Source: SVFI01 sp045546735 (GTDB lineage: Bacteria; Bacillota; Clostridia; Lachnospirales; Lachnospiraceae). Taken from it: DNA of 64,000 nucleotides. The notes below the pieces were generated by a model that saw only the letters and a list, made by a program, of their open reading frames with translations, ran no database searches and was not told the origin of the DNA. A program made the position numbers and the translations under genes. The stretch spans positions 50,151 through 114,150 of the forward strand of contig JAZQDJ010000120.1 in NCBI GenBank assembly GCA_045546735.1, read 5' to 3'. Shown one piece after another: positions 7,442-16,438 of this stretch (within the stretch, counting starts at the first letter, position 1; every line of letters starts with the position of its first letter).

Positions 7442-8977
7442 ATGAAAAAATTTATGAAAGTATTGGCTGTTGTTTTTATGATGGCAGTTGTACTTGCCGT
7501 TCCGACACAGGTGCAGGCATCTGATTCAATTCAGAAGATAGAAAGAGGTGTCTTTATCGGAGATATTGATGTGTCCGGTATGACAACGCTTGAGGCGGAA
7601 GCAGCAGTAAATGAATATGTAAATTCTCTCAAACAAAAAGAGATTACATGGAATGCCTTAAACAACAATACAGTTACTGTCACAGCCGGAGATCTCGGTA
7701 TGAAATGGCAGAACAAACATATTGTGGAAGAGGCAGCACAGCTTGGAAAAGCAGGCAATATCGTCCAGAGATATAAAGCACTGAAAGACCTTGAACATCA
7801 GAACGAGGTTTTCCCATTGGAAATTTCTTATGATGATGCAATGATCCGTACGATTATCAATGAACAGTGTCTGCAGTACAATGTGGAAGCGACAGACGGA
7901 ACATTGACCAGAGAAGACGGAGAGTTTAAATTTGTCGCAGGTCAGACCGGTGTTGTGATTGATGTTGATGCGTCTGTGAAGGCAATTCAGGAATATATGA
8001 ATAACGAGTGGGACAAAGAAAATGCCATGATCGATTTAGTTGCAGAGACAACGCAGCCACGTGGTACGGAAGAAGAATTGTCTATGGTAAAAGATGTTCT
8101 CGGTACCTTTACGACAAGTTTCTCTACTTCCGGCTATAACCGTAGCGGAAATGTAAGAAACGGATGTGAAAAAATCAACGGTACTTTGTTATATCCGGGC
8201 GATACGTTCTCTACATATGAGGCGGTAAGTCCGTTTACGGAAGCAAACGGATATTTCCAGGCAGGTTCTTATTTGAACGGACTTGTTATCGATTCTCTCG
8301 GAGGAGGTATTTGTCAGGTTTCCACAACGCTTTACAATGCAGTCCTTTTGGCCGAGCTTGAGGTAACAGAGAGATTTAACCACTCTATGATCGTTACTTA
8401 TGTAGATCCGTCTGCAGATGCGGCTATTTCGGGAACAGCGAAAGATTTTAAGTTTGTAAACAATTTAAGTTATCCTATTTATATTGAAGGAACAACAAGT
8501 GAAGATAAAAAGATTACCTTTACGATTTACGGTTGTGAGACAAGACCTGAAAACAGAGAAGTTAATTATGAAAGCGTGGTAATCAGCAGAACCGTTCCGG
8601 AAGGAGAAAGAGTTGTTGCGGATTCTTCTCAGCCGGCGGGTTATATTGATGTGCAGTCTGCACATATCGGTTATGTGGCGCAGCTTTGGAAAGTGGTTAA
8701 GGTTGACGGCGAGGAGGAAAGCCGTATACAGATTAATGACAGCCGTTACACAGCAACACCGAGAACAGCTGCAGTCGGAACAGCGACAGCAAATCCGCTC
8801 GCTGCACAGGCAATTAATGCGGCTATTGCAACAGGAAGTATTGACCAGTGCCGCGCAACTGCAGCAGCAATCAATGCCGGAACTTACAATGACCCGGCAG
8901 CAGCAGCTATCGCAGCGCAGCAGGCAGCTATTGCAGCACAGCAGGCGGCTCAGGCAGCAGCACAGCAACCTCAGTAG
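7442..8977 (+). CDS. Secreted VanW family protein
   Basis: 511 residues with a signal peptide (MKKFMKVLAVVFMMAVVLAV, cleavage after VQA near 26). A peptidoglycan-binding-4-like region (about 35-200: GVFIGDIDVSGMTTLEAEAAV and a second half with LTREDGEFKFVAGQTG) is followed by the VanW core, with SLGGGICQVSTTLYNA and RFNHSMIVTYVDPSADAAI, about 215-345. A G5-like segment comes next and the last ~70 residues are Ala/Gln-rich low complexity ending AAAQQPQ. VanW proteins are extracytoplasmic and associated with the cell wall; biochemical function is unknown. Resistance should not be inferred: this is the common chromosomal form. Confidence 0.85.
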   Translation: MKKFMKVLAVVFMMAVVLAVPTQVQASDSIQKIERGVFIGDIDVSGMTTLEAEAAVNEYVNSLKQKEITWNALNNNTVTVTAGDLGMKWQNKHIVEEAAQLGKAGNIVQRYKALKDLEHQNEVFPLEISYDDAMIRTIINEQCLQYNVEATDGTLTREDGEFKFVAGQTGVVIDVDASVKAIQEYMNNEWDKENAMIDLVAETTQPRGTEEELSMVKDVLGTFTTSFSTSGYNRSGNVRNGCEKINGTLLYPGDTFSTYEAVSPFTEANGYFQAGSYLNGLVIDSLGGGICQVSTTLYNAVLLAELEVTERFNHSMIVTYVDPSADAAISGTAKDFKFVNNLSYPIYIEGTTSEDKKITFTIYGCETRPENREVNYESVVISRTVPEGERVVADSSQPAGYIDVQSAHIGYVAQLWKVVKVDGEEESRIQINDSRYTATPRTAAVGTATANPLAAQAINAAIATGSIDQCRATAAAINAGTYNDPAAAAIAAQQAAIAAQQAAQAAAQQPQ

Positions 8978-8997
8978 ATACAGATGGGTGAATAAGA

Positions 8998-9969
8998 TTG
9001 AAACCGGGTAAAATTTCAGAGAATGTGTTAAAACGTTCCGTGTTAAAATATTTGGATCAAGATCAGACAGAAATCGCAAGAGGCGCAGGTATCGGAAATG
9101 ACTGCGCCCTTTTTGCTTTTTCCAAAGGAGCTGCATCAGCGACATGTTCTCTTTCCGTAAAGGGAAAAGAGAAAGTGCGACATGCTGTTTTTGCGGCGGT
9201 AAATAACCTGTCAGCCGGAGGGCAGCAGGCAAAATATCTTTTGCTTATGATTACGCTTCCCGAGAGAGCAAGAGAAATTAAATTGCAGGAAATTATGGAA
9301 GAGGCGGCGCAAATTTGTCGGGAATATGATATGCTGATTGTCGGCGGACATACAGAAGTGTCGACAAACGTGACGGATATAGTGGTGAATGTAACAGCGC
9401 TTTCCGGAGAGAGTACTAAAATGGAAATTCCGGATCAAGTTACAGATTATGATATCGTACTTTCCGGTTATATCGGAATGGAGGCAGCAGGACTTGTTGC
9501 ACTTCAGAAAGAGGAAGAACTTTCGGGTCGTTTCCCGAAATGGCTTTTAGATGACGTAAAAGACTACAAATCTCATGTTTCGGCCATACAGACGGCGCAG
9601 ATGGCAGCAGAGCATGGAGAGGTGCTTATGCACGATGTCGGTGAGGGAGGAGTTTTTGCAGCATTGTGGGAACTCGGACAGCGCGCAGAATCAGGGCTTA
9701 CGATTGATATCAAAAAAATTCCGATGCGACAGTCCGTTGTGGAAATTTGCAATCATTATGATTTAAATCCGTATGAGATTCTTTCACAAGGATGCCTTTT
9801 GATTGTGGCAAAAGACGGTGAATCTTTGGCGGAGAAACTAATAGATGCAGACATTCCGGCGGCGGTCATCGGAACTATGACAGACAGCAATGACCGGATA
9901 ATACAAAACGGCGAGGAAATAAGGTATATGGACCTTCCAAAACCGGATCAAATCCGTAAATTATTATAA
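8998..9969 (+). CDS. AIR synthase-related (HypE-like) protein
   Basis: 323 residues starting at TTG 8998 (a stop in frame lies just upstream at 8989, and MKPGKISENVLKRSVLKYL is the family-like start); the ribosome binding site is weak. PurM/HypE/ThiL superfamily features are present: GIGNDCALF near 30, GGHTEVSTNVTDI near 118, and HDVGEGGVFAALWELG near 205. The HypE C-terminal PRIC motif is absent and no hydrogenase maturation gene is nearby, so hydrogenase maturation is doubtful. It may be an ATP-dependent enzyme of unknown substrate. It lies between the VanW gene and an Lrp regulator with short gaps. Confidence 0.7.
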   Translation: MKPGKISENVLKRSVLKYLDQDQTEIARGAGIGNDCALFAFSKGAASATCSLSVKGKEKVRHAVFAAVNNLSAGGQQAKYLLLMITLPERAREIKLQEIMEEAAQICREYDMLIVGGHTEVSTNVTDIVVNVTALSGESTKMEIPDQVTDYDIVLSGYIGMEAAGLVALQKEEELSGRFPKWLLDDVKDYKSHVSAIQTAQMAAEHGEVLMHDVGEGGVFAALWELGQRAESGLTIDIKKIPMRQSVVEICNHYDLNPYEILSQGCLLIVAKDGESLAEKLIDADIPAAVIGTMTDSNDRIIQNGEEIRYMDLPKPDQIRKLL

Positions 9970-9991
9970 AGTTTAGAAAGGAATAACGAAT

Positions 9992-10474
9992 ATGAGAGAA
10001 CGAATTTTAGCTATTATCGAGAAAAACAGCCGTATCGGAATCAGCGAACTGGCCGTTATTATGGGAGAACCTGAAATTGAGGTTGCCAACGAGCTTAAGA
10101 GATTGGAAGAAGAAGGCATTATTTGCGGATATCATACAATGATAGATTGGGAAAAAACGAATCTTGAAAAAGTAACCGCACTTATTGAGGTCCGTGTCAC
10201 ACCTCAGAGAGGACAGGGCTTTGACAATATTGCAGAACGCATTTACAAATATCCGGAGGTAAATTCCGTGTATTTGATTTCCGGAGGATATGATTTGCTT
10301 ATTACGTTAGAAGGCCGTTCTTTGAAAGAGGTTTCACAGTTTGTTTCGGATAAGCTTTCACCGCTTGAGTCGGTACTTAGTACAGCAACACATTTTATTT
10401 TGAAAAAATACAAGGATCACGGAACGATTCTTGCGAAGAAATCCGCAGATGAAAGGATGAAAATTACACCATGA
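9992..10474 (+). CDS. Lrp/AsnC family transcriptional regulator
   Basis: 160 residues. A winged helix-turn-helix occupies about 1-55 (RILAIIEKNSRIGISELAVIMGEPEIEVANELKRLEEEGII), followed by the RAM ligand-binding domain (about 65-145, EVRVTPQRGQGFDNIAERIYKYPEVNSVYLISGGYDLL). AGAAAGGA precedes the ATG. The stop overlaps the start of the aminotransferase by 4 nt, a pairing common in clostridia, so the regulator may sense an amino acid handled by that enzyme. Target unknown. Confidence 0.9.
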   Translation: MRERILAIIEKNSRIGISELAVIMGEPEIEVANELKRLEEEGIICGYHTMIDWEKTNLEKVTALIEVRVTPQRGQGFDNIAERIYKYPEVNSVYLISGGYDLLITLEGRSLKEVSQFVSDKLSPLESVLSTATHFILKKYKDHGTILAKKSADERMKITP

Positions 10475-11646
10475 GAAATCCATTAGCAAAACAGGTTGTA
10501 GAATTAAAGCCGTCCGGAATCCGCAAGTTCTTTGATCTTGTGGCAGAAATGCCGGATGCCATTTCTCTCGGTGTCGGTGAACCGGATTTTGATACGCCGT
10601 GGCATATCCGTGACGAGGGCATTTATTCCTTGGAGAAAGGACGTACTTTCTATACCTCCAATTCAGGTTTGAAAGAGTTGAAAGAGGAAATTTGCTTTTA
10701 TTTGAAAAGAAAAATGGATCTTTCTTATAACTTTGCAACCGATGTCATTGTGACAGTCGGAGGTTCGGAAGCGATTGATATTGCACTTCGCGCAATGATA
10801 AATCCGGGAGAAGGCGAAGAAGTTCTTATTCCGCAGCCAAGTTACGTTTCCTATGAGCCATGTGCTATTTTGGCGGGTGCAAAGCCGGTTATTATCGAAC
10901 TGAAAAATGAGAATGAATTCCGCTTGACAGCGCAGGAACTGGAAGCGGCAATTACAGATAAGACAAAGATTTTAATTTTACCGTTCCCGAACAATCCGAC
11001 AGGAGCGATTATGGAGAAAAAGGATCTCGAAGCGATTGCTGAGGTAATCGAAAAACATGACATCTTTGTCATTTCTGATGAGATTTACAGTGAGCTTTCT
11101 TATAATGAAGATCATGTTTCGATTGCATGTATTCCGGGCATGAAGGAAAGAACGATTTTGATTAACGGATTTTCTAAAGCGTATGCGATGACCGGATGGC
11201 GTCTCGGATATGCGTGCGGACCGAAGGAAATCATTGCGCAGATGACGAAAATTCACCAATTTGCAATCATGTGTGCGCCGACGACAAGTCAGTACGCAGC
11301 AGTGGAAGCACTTAAGAACGGGGATGAAGATGTGGCAATGATGCGCGAAGCGTACAATCAGCGTCGCCGTTATCTCATGCACGCGTTTAAAGAGATGGGA
11401 CTTCCTTGTTTTGAACCGTTCGGAGCATTTTATGTGTTCCCGTGCATTAAAGAGTTCGGAATGACAAGTGAGGAATTTGCGGAAAAACTTTTAGCATCAG
11501 AGAAAGTGGCAGTTGTTCCGGGAACAGCTTTTGGTGACTGTGGAGAAGGATTCCTCCGTATTTCTTATGCATATTCACTTGAGGATTTAAAGATAGCTAT
11601 TGAGAGATTAAAACGTTTTGTAGAAAAATTACGTGACGGGAAATAG
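10471..11646 (+). CDS. Class I/II PLP-dependent aminotransferase
   Basis: 391 residues, fold type I. It has GVGEPDFDTP near 36, the substrate/cofactor stretch PNNPTGAIM near 172, SDEIYSELSY near 205 and the PLP lysine in NGFSKAYAMTGWRLGYACGP near 234; the Arg near the C-terminus (GFLRISYAYS) would bind the substrate carboxylate. Most similar in style to aspartate/aromatic or PatA-like aminotransferases. Coupled to the Lrp gene by an ATGA overlap. The substrate cannot be set from sequence. Confidence 0.9.
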   Translation: MRNPLAKQVVELKPSGIRKFFDLVAEMPDAISLGVGEPDFDTPWHIRDEGIYSLEKGRTFYTSNSGLKELKEEICFYLKRKMDLSYNFATDVIVTVGGSEAIDIALRAMINPGEGEEVLIPQPSYVSYEPCAILAGAKPVIIELKNENEFRLTAQELEAAITDKTKILILPFPNNPTGAIMEKKDLEAIAEVIEKHDIFVISDEIYSELSYNEDHVSIACIPGMKERTILINGFSKAYAMTGWRLGYACGPKEIIAQMTKIHQFAIMCAPTTSQYAAVEALKNGDEDVAMMREAYNQRRRYLMHAFKEMGLPCFEPFGAFYVFPCIKEFGMTSEEFAEKLLASEKVAVVPGTAFGDCGEGFLRISYAYSLEDLKIAIERLKRFVEKLRDGK

Positions 11647-11650
11647 AATT

Positions 11651-12142
11651 ATGAATATTATACTTCATCAGCCGGAAATCCCGGCTAATACAGGAAATAT
11701 CGGAAGAACGTGCGTGGCAACAGGCACGTCTCTTCATCTCATCGAGCCTCTCGGATTTCGCTTAAATGAAAAGGAAATCAAGAGAGCCGGGATGGATTAC
11801 TGGGAAAAACTCGATGTAACCAGATATGTGAACTTTGAGGAATTTAAGGAAAAACATCCGGATGCAAAAATTTGGATGGCGACAACGAAAGCAAAGCATG
11901 TGTATACGGATGTAGAGTTCGGTCCGAACGATTTTATTATGTTCGGAAAAGAAAGTGCGGGAATTCCGGAGGAGATACTTGTTGATTATGAAGAGACTTG
12001 TATCCGTATTCCGATGCTTTCGGAAATACGGTCTTTAAATCTTTCAAACTCTGTGGCGATTGTTCTTTATGAAGCGCTCCGCCAGCAAAATTTTGAATCA
12101 ATGCAGATGACCGGAGAATTGCACAGATTACAGTGGAAATAG
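11651..12142 (+). CDS. trmL: tRNA (cytidine/uridine-2'-O-)-methyltransferase TrmL
   Basis: 163 residues from the ATG at 11651; a longer frame starting inside the aminotransferase gene is rejected because the family begins MNIILHQPEIPANTGNIGRTC. SPOUT motifs are clear: PANTGNIGRTCVATG, FGKESAGIPEEIL near 95-107 and RIPMLSEIRSLNLSNSVAIVLYEALRQ near 118-144, which form the trefoil-knot SAM site. The enzyme methylates the 2'-O of the wobble nucleotide 34 in tRNA-Leu isoacceptors in E. coli. Followed after 10 nt by pth. Confidence 0.92.
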   Translation: MNIILHQPEIPANTGNIGRTCVATGTSLHLIEPLGFRLNEKEIKRAGMDYWEKLDVTRYVNFEEFKEKHPDAKIWMATTKAKHVYTDVEFGPNDFIMFGKESAGIPEEILVDYEETCIRIPMLSEIRSLNLSNSVAIVLYEALRQQNFESMQMTGELHRLQWK

Positions 12143-12152
12143 AGGAACAGAT

Positions 12153-12722
12153 ATGTACATTATAGTCGGACTTGGAAATCCTACAAAAGAGTATGCACAT
12201 ACGCGCCATAATGTGGGATTTGATACGATTGATAAAATTGCAGACAAACATGGGATTGCAGTTTTGGAAAAAAAGCATAAAGCAGTTTACGGAAGAGGTT
12301 ATATCGAAGGTCAGAAAGTGATTTTGGCAAAACCTCAGACGTTTATGAATTTAAGCGGTGAATCTGTCCGTTCCCTCATAGATTATTATAAAGTGGATGA
12401 GGAGACAGAACTTATCGTTATATATGATGATATCAGTTTAGAGCCGGGGCAGCTCCGTATCCGTAAAAAAGGAAGCGCCGGTGGACATAACGGAATTAAA
12501 AATATTATTTCGCATCTTGGGCATGATACTTTTGTCCGTATCAAAGTCGGTGTCGGAGAAAAACCGAAAGGCTACGATTTGGCGGATTACGTGTTGTCGC
12601 GTTTCGCAAAGGATGAAGTAAGTGCTATGGAAGATGCTTTTGAGCGGGCAGCAGACGCAGTAGAAGTAATTATTACAGGCGGACCGGATGAGGCGATGAA
12701 CCGGTTTAACGCCAAGAAGTGA
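12153..12722 (+). CDS. pth: Peptidyl-tRNA hydrolase
   Basis: 189 residues, normal length. Catalytic His20 lies in TRHNVGFD, and the other family motifs are KPQTFMNLSGESV, Asp in YDDISLEPGQLRIRKKGSAGGHNGIKNI. It releases tRNA from prematurely dropped peptidyl-tRNA. GAGGAACAG precedes the ATG. The pth-mfd order is conserved in Firmicutes. Confidence 0.96.
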   Translation: MYIIVGLGNPTKEYAHTRHNVGFDTIDKIADKHGIAVLEKKHKAVYGRGYIEGQKVILAKPQTFMNLSGESVRSLIDYYKVDEETELIVIYDDISLEPGQLRIRKKGSAGGHNGIKNIISHLGHDTFVRIKVGVGEKPKGYDLADYVLSRFAKDEVSAMEDAFERAADAVEVIITGGPDEAMNRFNAKK

Positions 12723-12731
12723 GAGGCATAG

Positions 12732-15700
12732 TTGAAGGCATTTACAGAACAGGTAAAAGAGTTCTCTTTTTATGAAGAGGCAGTAAGACAATTGAATAAA
12801 GGAAAAACCATTGCTGTCTCAGGTTGTGCGTCTGTGCAGAAATGCCAGATGATTTGTGCGCAGGGAAGTGATTATCCGTATAAAATCGTGATTGCTTCCG
12901 ACGATATAAAGGCAAAAGAGCTGTATGAAGATTATTTATTCTTCGACAATGATGTGATGCTGTTTCCGGCAAAAGACTACATTTTCTTTCAGGCGGATAT
13001 CCGCGGAAGAGAAATGACAAGAGAACGCATGATTTGTTTCCGTAAAATACTATCCGGTGAAAAAGTAACAATTATTACAACACCGGATACTTTTATGGCA
13101 CCGGTTCTTCCTCTTTCCGTTTTGCAGGACAACTGCATTTATATCGGTAAAGAGAGCGTGGTGGAAGAAACAGCGATCGCGAAAAAGCTTGTGCGTATGG
13201 GATACGAAAAAACATACCAGGTAGAAATGCCGGGGCAGTTTTCTGTGCGCGGAGGTATTATCGATATTTTTGATTTGACAGAGGAAAATCCGTACCGAAT
13301 TGAGCTTTGGGGCGATGAGGTCGAATCTATCCGTCGTTTTGACGTGCTCAGCCAGCGTTCGATTGAGGCATTGTCTGAGATTACAATCTATCCTGCAACA
13401 GAGATGATTTTGACATCGGAGCAGAGAAAAGAAGGTCTGAAAAAGATTGAAAAAGAGGCAAAAAAGACATCCGAAACGCTTCGCGGCCAGATGAAGATTG
13501 AAGAAGCGCACCGTGTGAAAAAACAGGCGGAGCAGCTTTGTGAGCAGGTGGAAGAATTTGGTGTTATGGCCAATCTTGACAGCTATATGAAATATTTTTA
13601 CAAAGAGCTGTCGGGATTTTTTGAATTGTTTGAGCAGGAAAAACTTCTGCTTGTCGTAGATGAGCCGATGCGCGTGAAAGAGCATTTAGATGCTGTCGAA
13701 CTGGAATTTAGAGAAAGCATGATGACGCGTATGGAAAAAGGTTATGCGCTCAAAGGTCAGGCAGATCTTCTTTACAGCGGAAAACAGGTGCTTGCTGCAA
13801 TCAACAGACAGAGGCTTTTGCTTCTTTCTGTGCTCGATGCAAAGCAGAAAGCCTTTCCGGAGGATGACAGTTTTCATGTAGATGCAAGAAGTGTAAACTC
13901 TTTCCAGAACAGCTTTGAATTATTAATTAAGGATTTAAAGAGATATCATAAAAACGGATATCGTGTGATTCTTTTGTCGCCGTCAAGAACGAGGGCAAAG
14001 CGTCTGACAGAAGATATTTATAATAGCGACATCAATTGTTTTTACAGTGAAGATAAAGACCGAGAACTGAAACCGGGTGAAATAATGGTTATGTATGGTC
14101 AGCTTTCCAAAGGTTTTGAGTATCTTTCCCTTCGTTTTGTTGTTATTACGGAAAGTGACATTTTCGGAAAAAGAGCTGTCCGTAAAAGTAAGCGCAAACG
14201 ATATGAAGGACAGAAGATTCACGATTTTACGGAACTGAAAGTCGGTGATTTTGTTGTACATGAAAGTCACGGACTGGGGATATATCGCGGAATCGAAAAG
14301 GTTTGTGTGGATAAAGTCCAAAAAGATTATATGAAGATTGAGTATCGTGACGGCGGCAATTTATATGTGCTTGCCACCGGTTTTGATGCGGTAATGAAAT
14401 ATGCTTCGTCTGAGGGAAAGGCGCCGAAATTAAACAAACTCGGAACGCAGGAATGGGCAAAGACAAAGTCAAAAGTAAAGGGGGCTGTAACAGAGGTTGC
14501 CAAAGATTTAGTGCAGCTTTATGCAGCGCGTCAGCAAAGACCGGGCTTTGTTTACGGACCGGATACCGTATGGCAGAGAGAGTTTGAGGAAATGTTCCCG
14601 TATGAGGAAACGCAAGATCAGCTTCTTGCGATTGATGCGACAAAACGGGATATGGAAAGTCGCCGTATTATGGATCGTCTGATTTGCGGTGATGTCGGTT
14701 TCGGAAAGACAGAAATTGCAATCCGTGCAGCCTTTAAAGCAGTGCAGGAAGGCAAGCAGGTTGTGTTCCTTGTTCCGACCACGATTTTGGCAAAGCAGCA
14801 TTATGAAAATTTTGTGCAGCGTATGAAGGATTTCCCGGTGACGGTCGAAATGATGTCGCGATTTAGGACACCTTCGCAGCTGAAAAAAGCCATCGACGGT
14901 TTGAAAAAAGGACTTGTGGACATTGTCATCGGTACGCACAGGGTTTTGTCGAAAGATGTCGAATTTAAAGATTTAGGACTTTTGATTATCGATGAGGAGC
15001 AAAGATTTGGTGTGGCGCACAAAGAAAAAATCAAGCAAATGCGTCAGGATGTAGATGTTTTGACGTTGACAGCGACACCGATTCCGAGAACGCTTCATAT
15101 GAGCCTTGTCGGAATCCGGGATATGAGTGTGCTCGAGGAAGCGCCGAACGACAGAATGCCTATTCAGACCTTTGTTATGGAATACAATGAGGAATTGGTG
15201 CGTGAAGCCATCAAGAGAGAACTTGCACGTGACGGACAGGTTTATTATGTATATAACCGCGTCAAATCCATCGCAGATATGGCTGCGCGTATTCAGGAGC
15301 TTGTTCCGGAGGCAAATGTTGCATTTGCACACGGGCAGATGAAAGAAAGTGAGCTCGAGCGCATTATGTATGATTTCGTGGAAGGCGAAATCGATGTGCT
15401 AGTATCCACAACCATCATTGAGACCGGCTTGGATATTCCGAATGTCAATACGATGATTGTACACGATTCCGACAATATGGGACTCTCGCAGCTTTACCAG
15501 CTCAGAGGACGTGTCGGAAGGTCGAACCGGACGGCATATGCTTTCCTTATGTATAAGCGCGATAAGATATTAAAAGAGGTGGCGGAAAAACGTCTTCAGG
15601 CAATCAAAGAATTTACCGAGCTTGGCAGCGGATTTAAAATTGCGATGAAGGATTTGGAAATCCGCGGTGCAGGAAATCTGCTTGGAAAGACACAGCACGG

Positions 15701-16256
15701 GCATATGGAAGCAGTCGGTTATGATTTGTATTGCAAGATGCTCAATGAAGCAGTCAAGACAATGAAAGGCCAGAAAGAAGCGGTTGACTTTATAACGACC
15801 ATCGATATGGATGTTGATGCGTTTATTCCGGAAATATATATTGTAAATGAATATCAAAAACTCGATATTTACAAGCGCATTGCAGCGATTGAAAGTCGTG
15901 AAGAGAGTGATGAGATGCGCGGCGAGCTTATGGACCGTTTCGGTGAGATTCCGCGCTGTGTGGAAAATCTGCTCCGTATTTCTCTGATCCGCTTAAATGC
16001 GCATGCTCTTTATATCACGGAAGTCAAAGGAAAGAAAGACGGTATTACCTTTATCATGGATCCGAAGGCAAATATCCGTGTGGAAAATATTGAGATTGTT
16101 CTTGCAAATATGGAAGGGAATCTTAAATTCAGCGTGAAAGGAACGCCGACATTCTTCTACCGCCTGAAATCGACGGGTGTAGTGCAAAGAGATGAAGAGC
16201 AGATGCTTTCGGCTGCAGAAAAAGTGGTGGCTGAAATGAGAGCGAGATTGTTGTAG
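12732..16256 (+). CDS. mfd: Transcription-repair coupling factor Mfd
   Basis: 1174 residues from a TTG start at 12732 (AGAGG upstream, 9 nt after pth). Domain order is as in known Mfd: UvrB-like N-terminal region (about 25-330), RNA polymerase-interacting domain (about 500-570, VGDFVVHESHGLGIYRGI), RecG-like translocase with Walker A GDVGFGKTEIAIRAA near 653, DEEQRF near 755, and TATPIPRTLHMS, helicase C-domain with QLRGRVGRS near 925, and the C-terminal TRCF domain. It displaces stalled RNA polymerase and recruits UvrA. No sign of truncation. The diverged 37-bp palindrome lies just downstream. Confidence 0.97.
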   Translation: MKAFTEQVKEFSFYEEAVRQLNKGKTIAVSGCASVQKCQMICAQGSDYPYKIVIASDDIKAKELYEDYLFFDNDVMLFPAKDYIFFQADIRGREMTRERMICFRKILSGEKVTIITTPDTFMAPVLPLSVLQDNCIYIGKESVVEETAIAKKLVRMGYEKTYQVEMPGQFSVRGGIIDIFDLTEENPYRIELWGDEVESIRRFDVLSQRSIEALSEITIYPATEMILTSEQRKEGLKKIEKEAKKTSETLRGQMKIEEAHRVKKQAEQLCEQVEEFGVMANLDSYMKYFYKELSGFFELFEQEKLLLVVDEPMRVKEHLDAVELEFRESMMTRMEKGYALKGQADLLYSGKQVLAAINRQRLLLLSVLDAKQKAFPEDDSFHVDARSVNSFQNSFELLIKDLKRYHKNGYRVILLSPSRTRAKRLTEDIYNSDINCFYSEDKDRELKPGEIMVMYGQLSKGFEYLSLRFVVITESDIFGKRAVRKSKRKRYEGQKIHDFTELKVGDFVVHESHGLGIYRGIEKVCVDKVQKDYMKIEYRDGGNLYVLATGFDAVMKYASSEGKAPKLNKLGTQEWAKTKSKVKGAVTEVAKDLVQLYAARQQRPGFVYGPDTVWQREFEEMFPYEETQDQLLAIDATKRDMESRRIMDRLICGDVGFGKTEIAIRAAFKAVQEGKQVVFLVPTTILAKQHYENFVQRMKDFPVTVEMMSRFRTPSQLKKAIDGLKKGLVDIVIGTHRVLSKDVEFKDLGLLIIDEEQRFGVAHKEKIKQMRQDVDVLTLTATPIPRTLHMSLVGIRDMSVLEEAPNDRMPIQTFVMEYNEELVREAIKRELARDGQVYYVYNRVKSIADMAARIQELVPEANVAFAHGQMKESELERIMYDFVEGEIDVLVSTTIIETGLDIPNVNTMIVHDSDNMGLSQLYQLRGRVGRSNRTAYAFLMYKRDKILKEVAEKRLQAIKEFTELGSGFKIAMKDLEIRGAGNLLGKTQHGHMEAVGYDLYCKMLNEAVKTMKGQKEAVDFITTIDMDVDAFIPEIYIVNEYQKLDIYKRIAAIESREESDEMRGELMDRFGEIPRCVENLLRISLIRLNAHALYITEVKGKKDGITFIMDPKANIRVENIEIVLANMEGNLKFSVKGTPTFFYRLKSTGVVQRDEEQMLSAAEKVVAEMRARLL

Positions 16257-16304
16257 GTGGGATTTTGTGCCTGGTTGTGTCTTAGTGGCGGCAATTTCGG
16301 TGAT

Positions 16305-16341
16305 TGGGCCATGGCGGCGGGAAAACTGGACCCGAGGCCCA
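16305..16341. repeat. Diverged single copy of the 37-bp TGGGC...GCCCA quasi-palindrome
   Basis: TGGGC at 16305 and GCCCA ending at 16341 are exactly 37 bp apart end to end, and the arms extend to TTGGGCC/GGCCCAA. The interior is GC-rich and unlike the A-rich interior of the arrays at 20.9, 31.9, 49.0 and 63.8 kb. Membership rests on arm sequence and length; it could also serve as a weak hairpin at the end of mfd. Confidence 0.45.
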
Positions 16342-16376
16342 AAAATAATGCCGAATAAATACTTTGAAATTCAAAC

Positions 16377-16405
16377 TAGACGAAATACAGTTTTACGTAT
16401 ACAAT
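16377..16405 (+). promoter_or_regulatory. Probable sigma-A promoter of the degV gene at 16.4 kb
   Basis: TAGACG (16377-16382), 17-nt spacer, TACAAT (16400-16405). The -35 is a 4/6 match and the -10 is 5/6. The ATG at 16439 is 34 nt downstream. Confidence 0.5.
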
Positions 16406-16438
16406 AGAGAAAGAAAGATTTTTATGAGAGGTACTTTT

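Noticed and set aside
7442..8977. Vancomycin resistance gene
   Set aside because: VanW-family proteins of this type are common chromosomal envelope proteins; no van cluster is present and ddl is of the D-Ala-D-Ala type.
8465..9232. Long minus-strand open frame opposite the VanW and AIR-synthase-like genes
   Set aside because: Rich in Cys/Arg from the complement of Ala/Gln repeats, with no ribosome binding site; a shadow frame.
8998..9969. hypE hydrogenase maturation gene
   Set aside because: The C-terminal PRIC motif is missing and there are no other hyp genes nearby.
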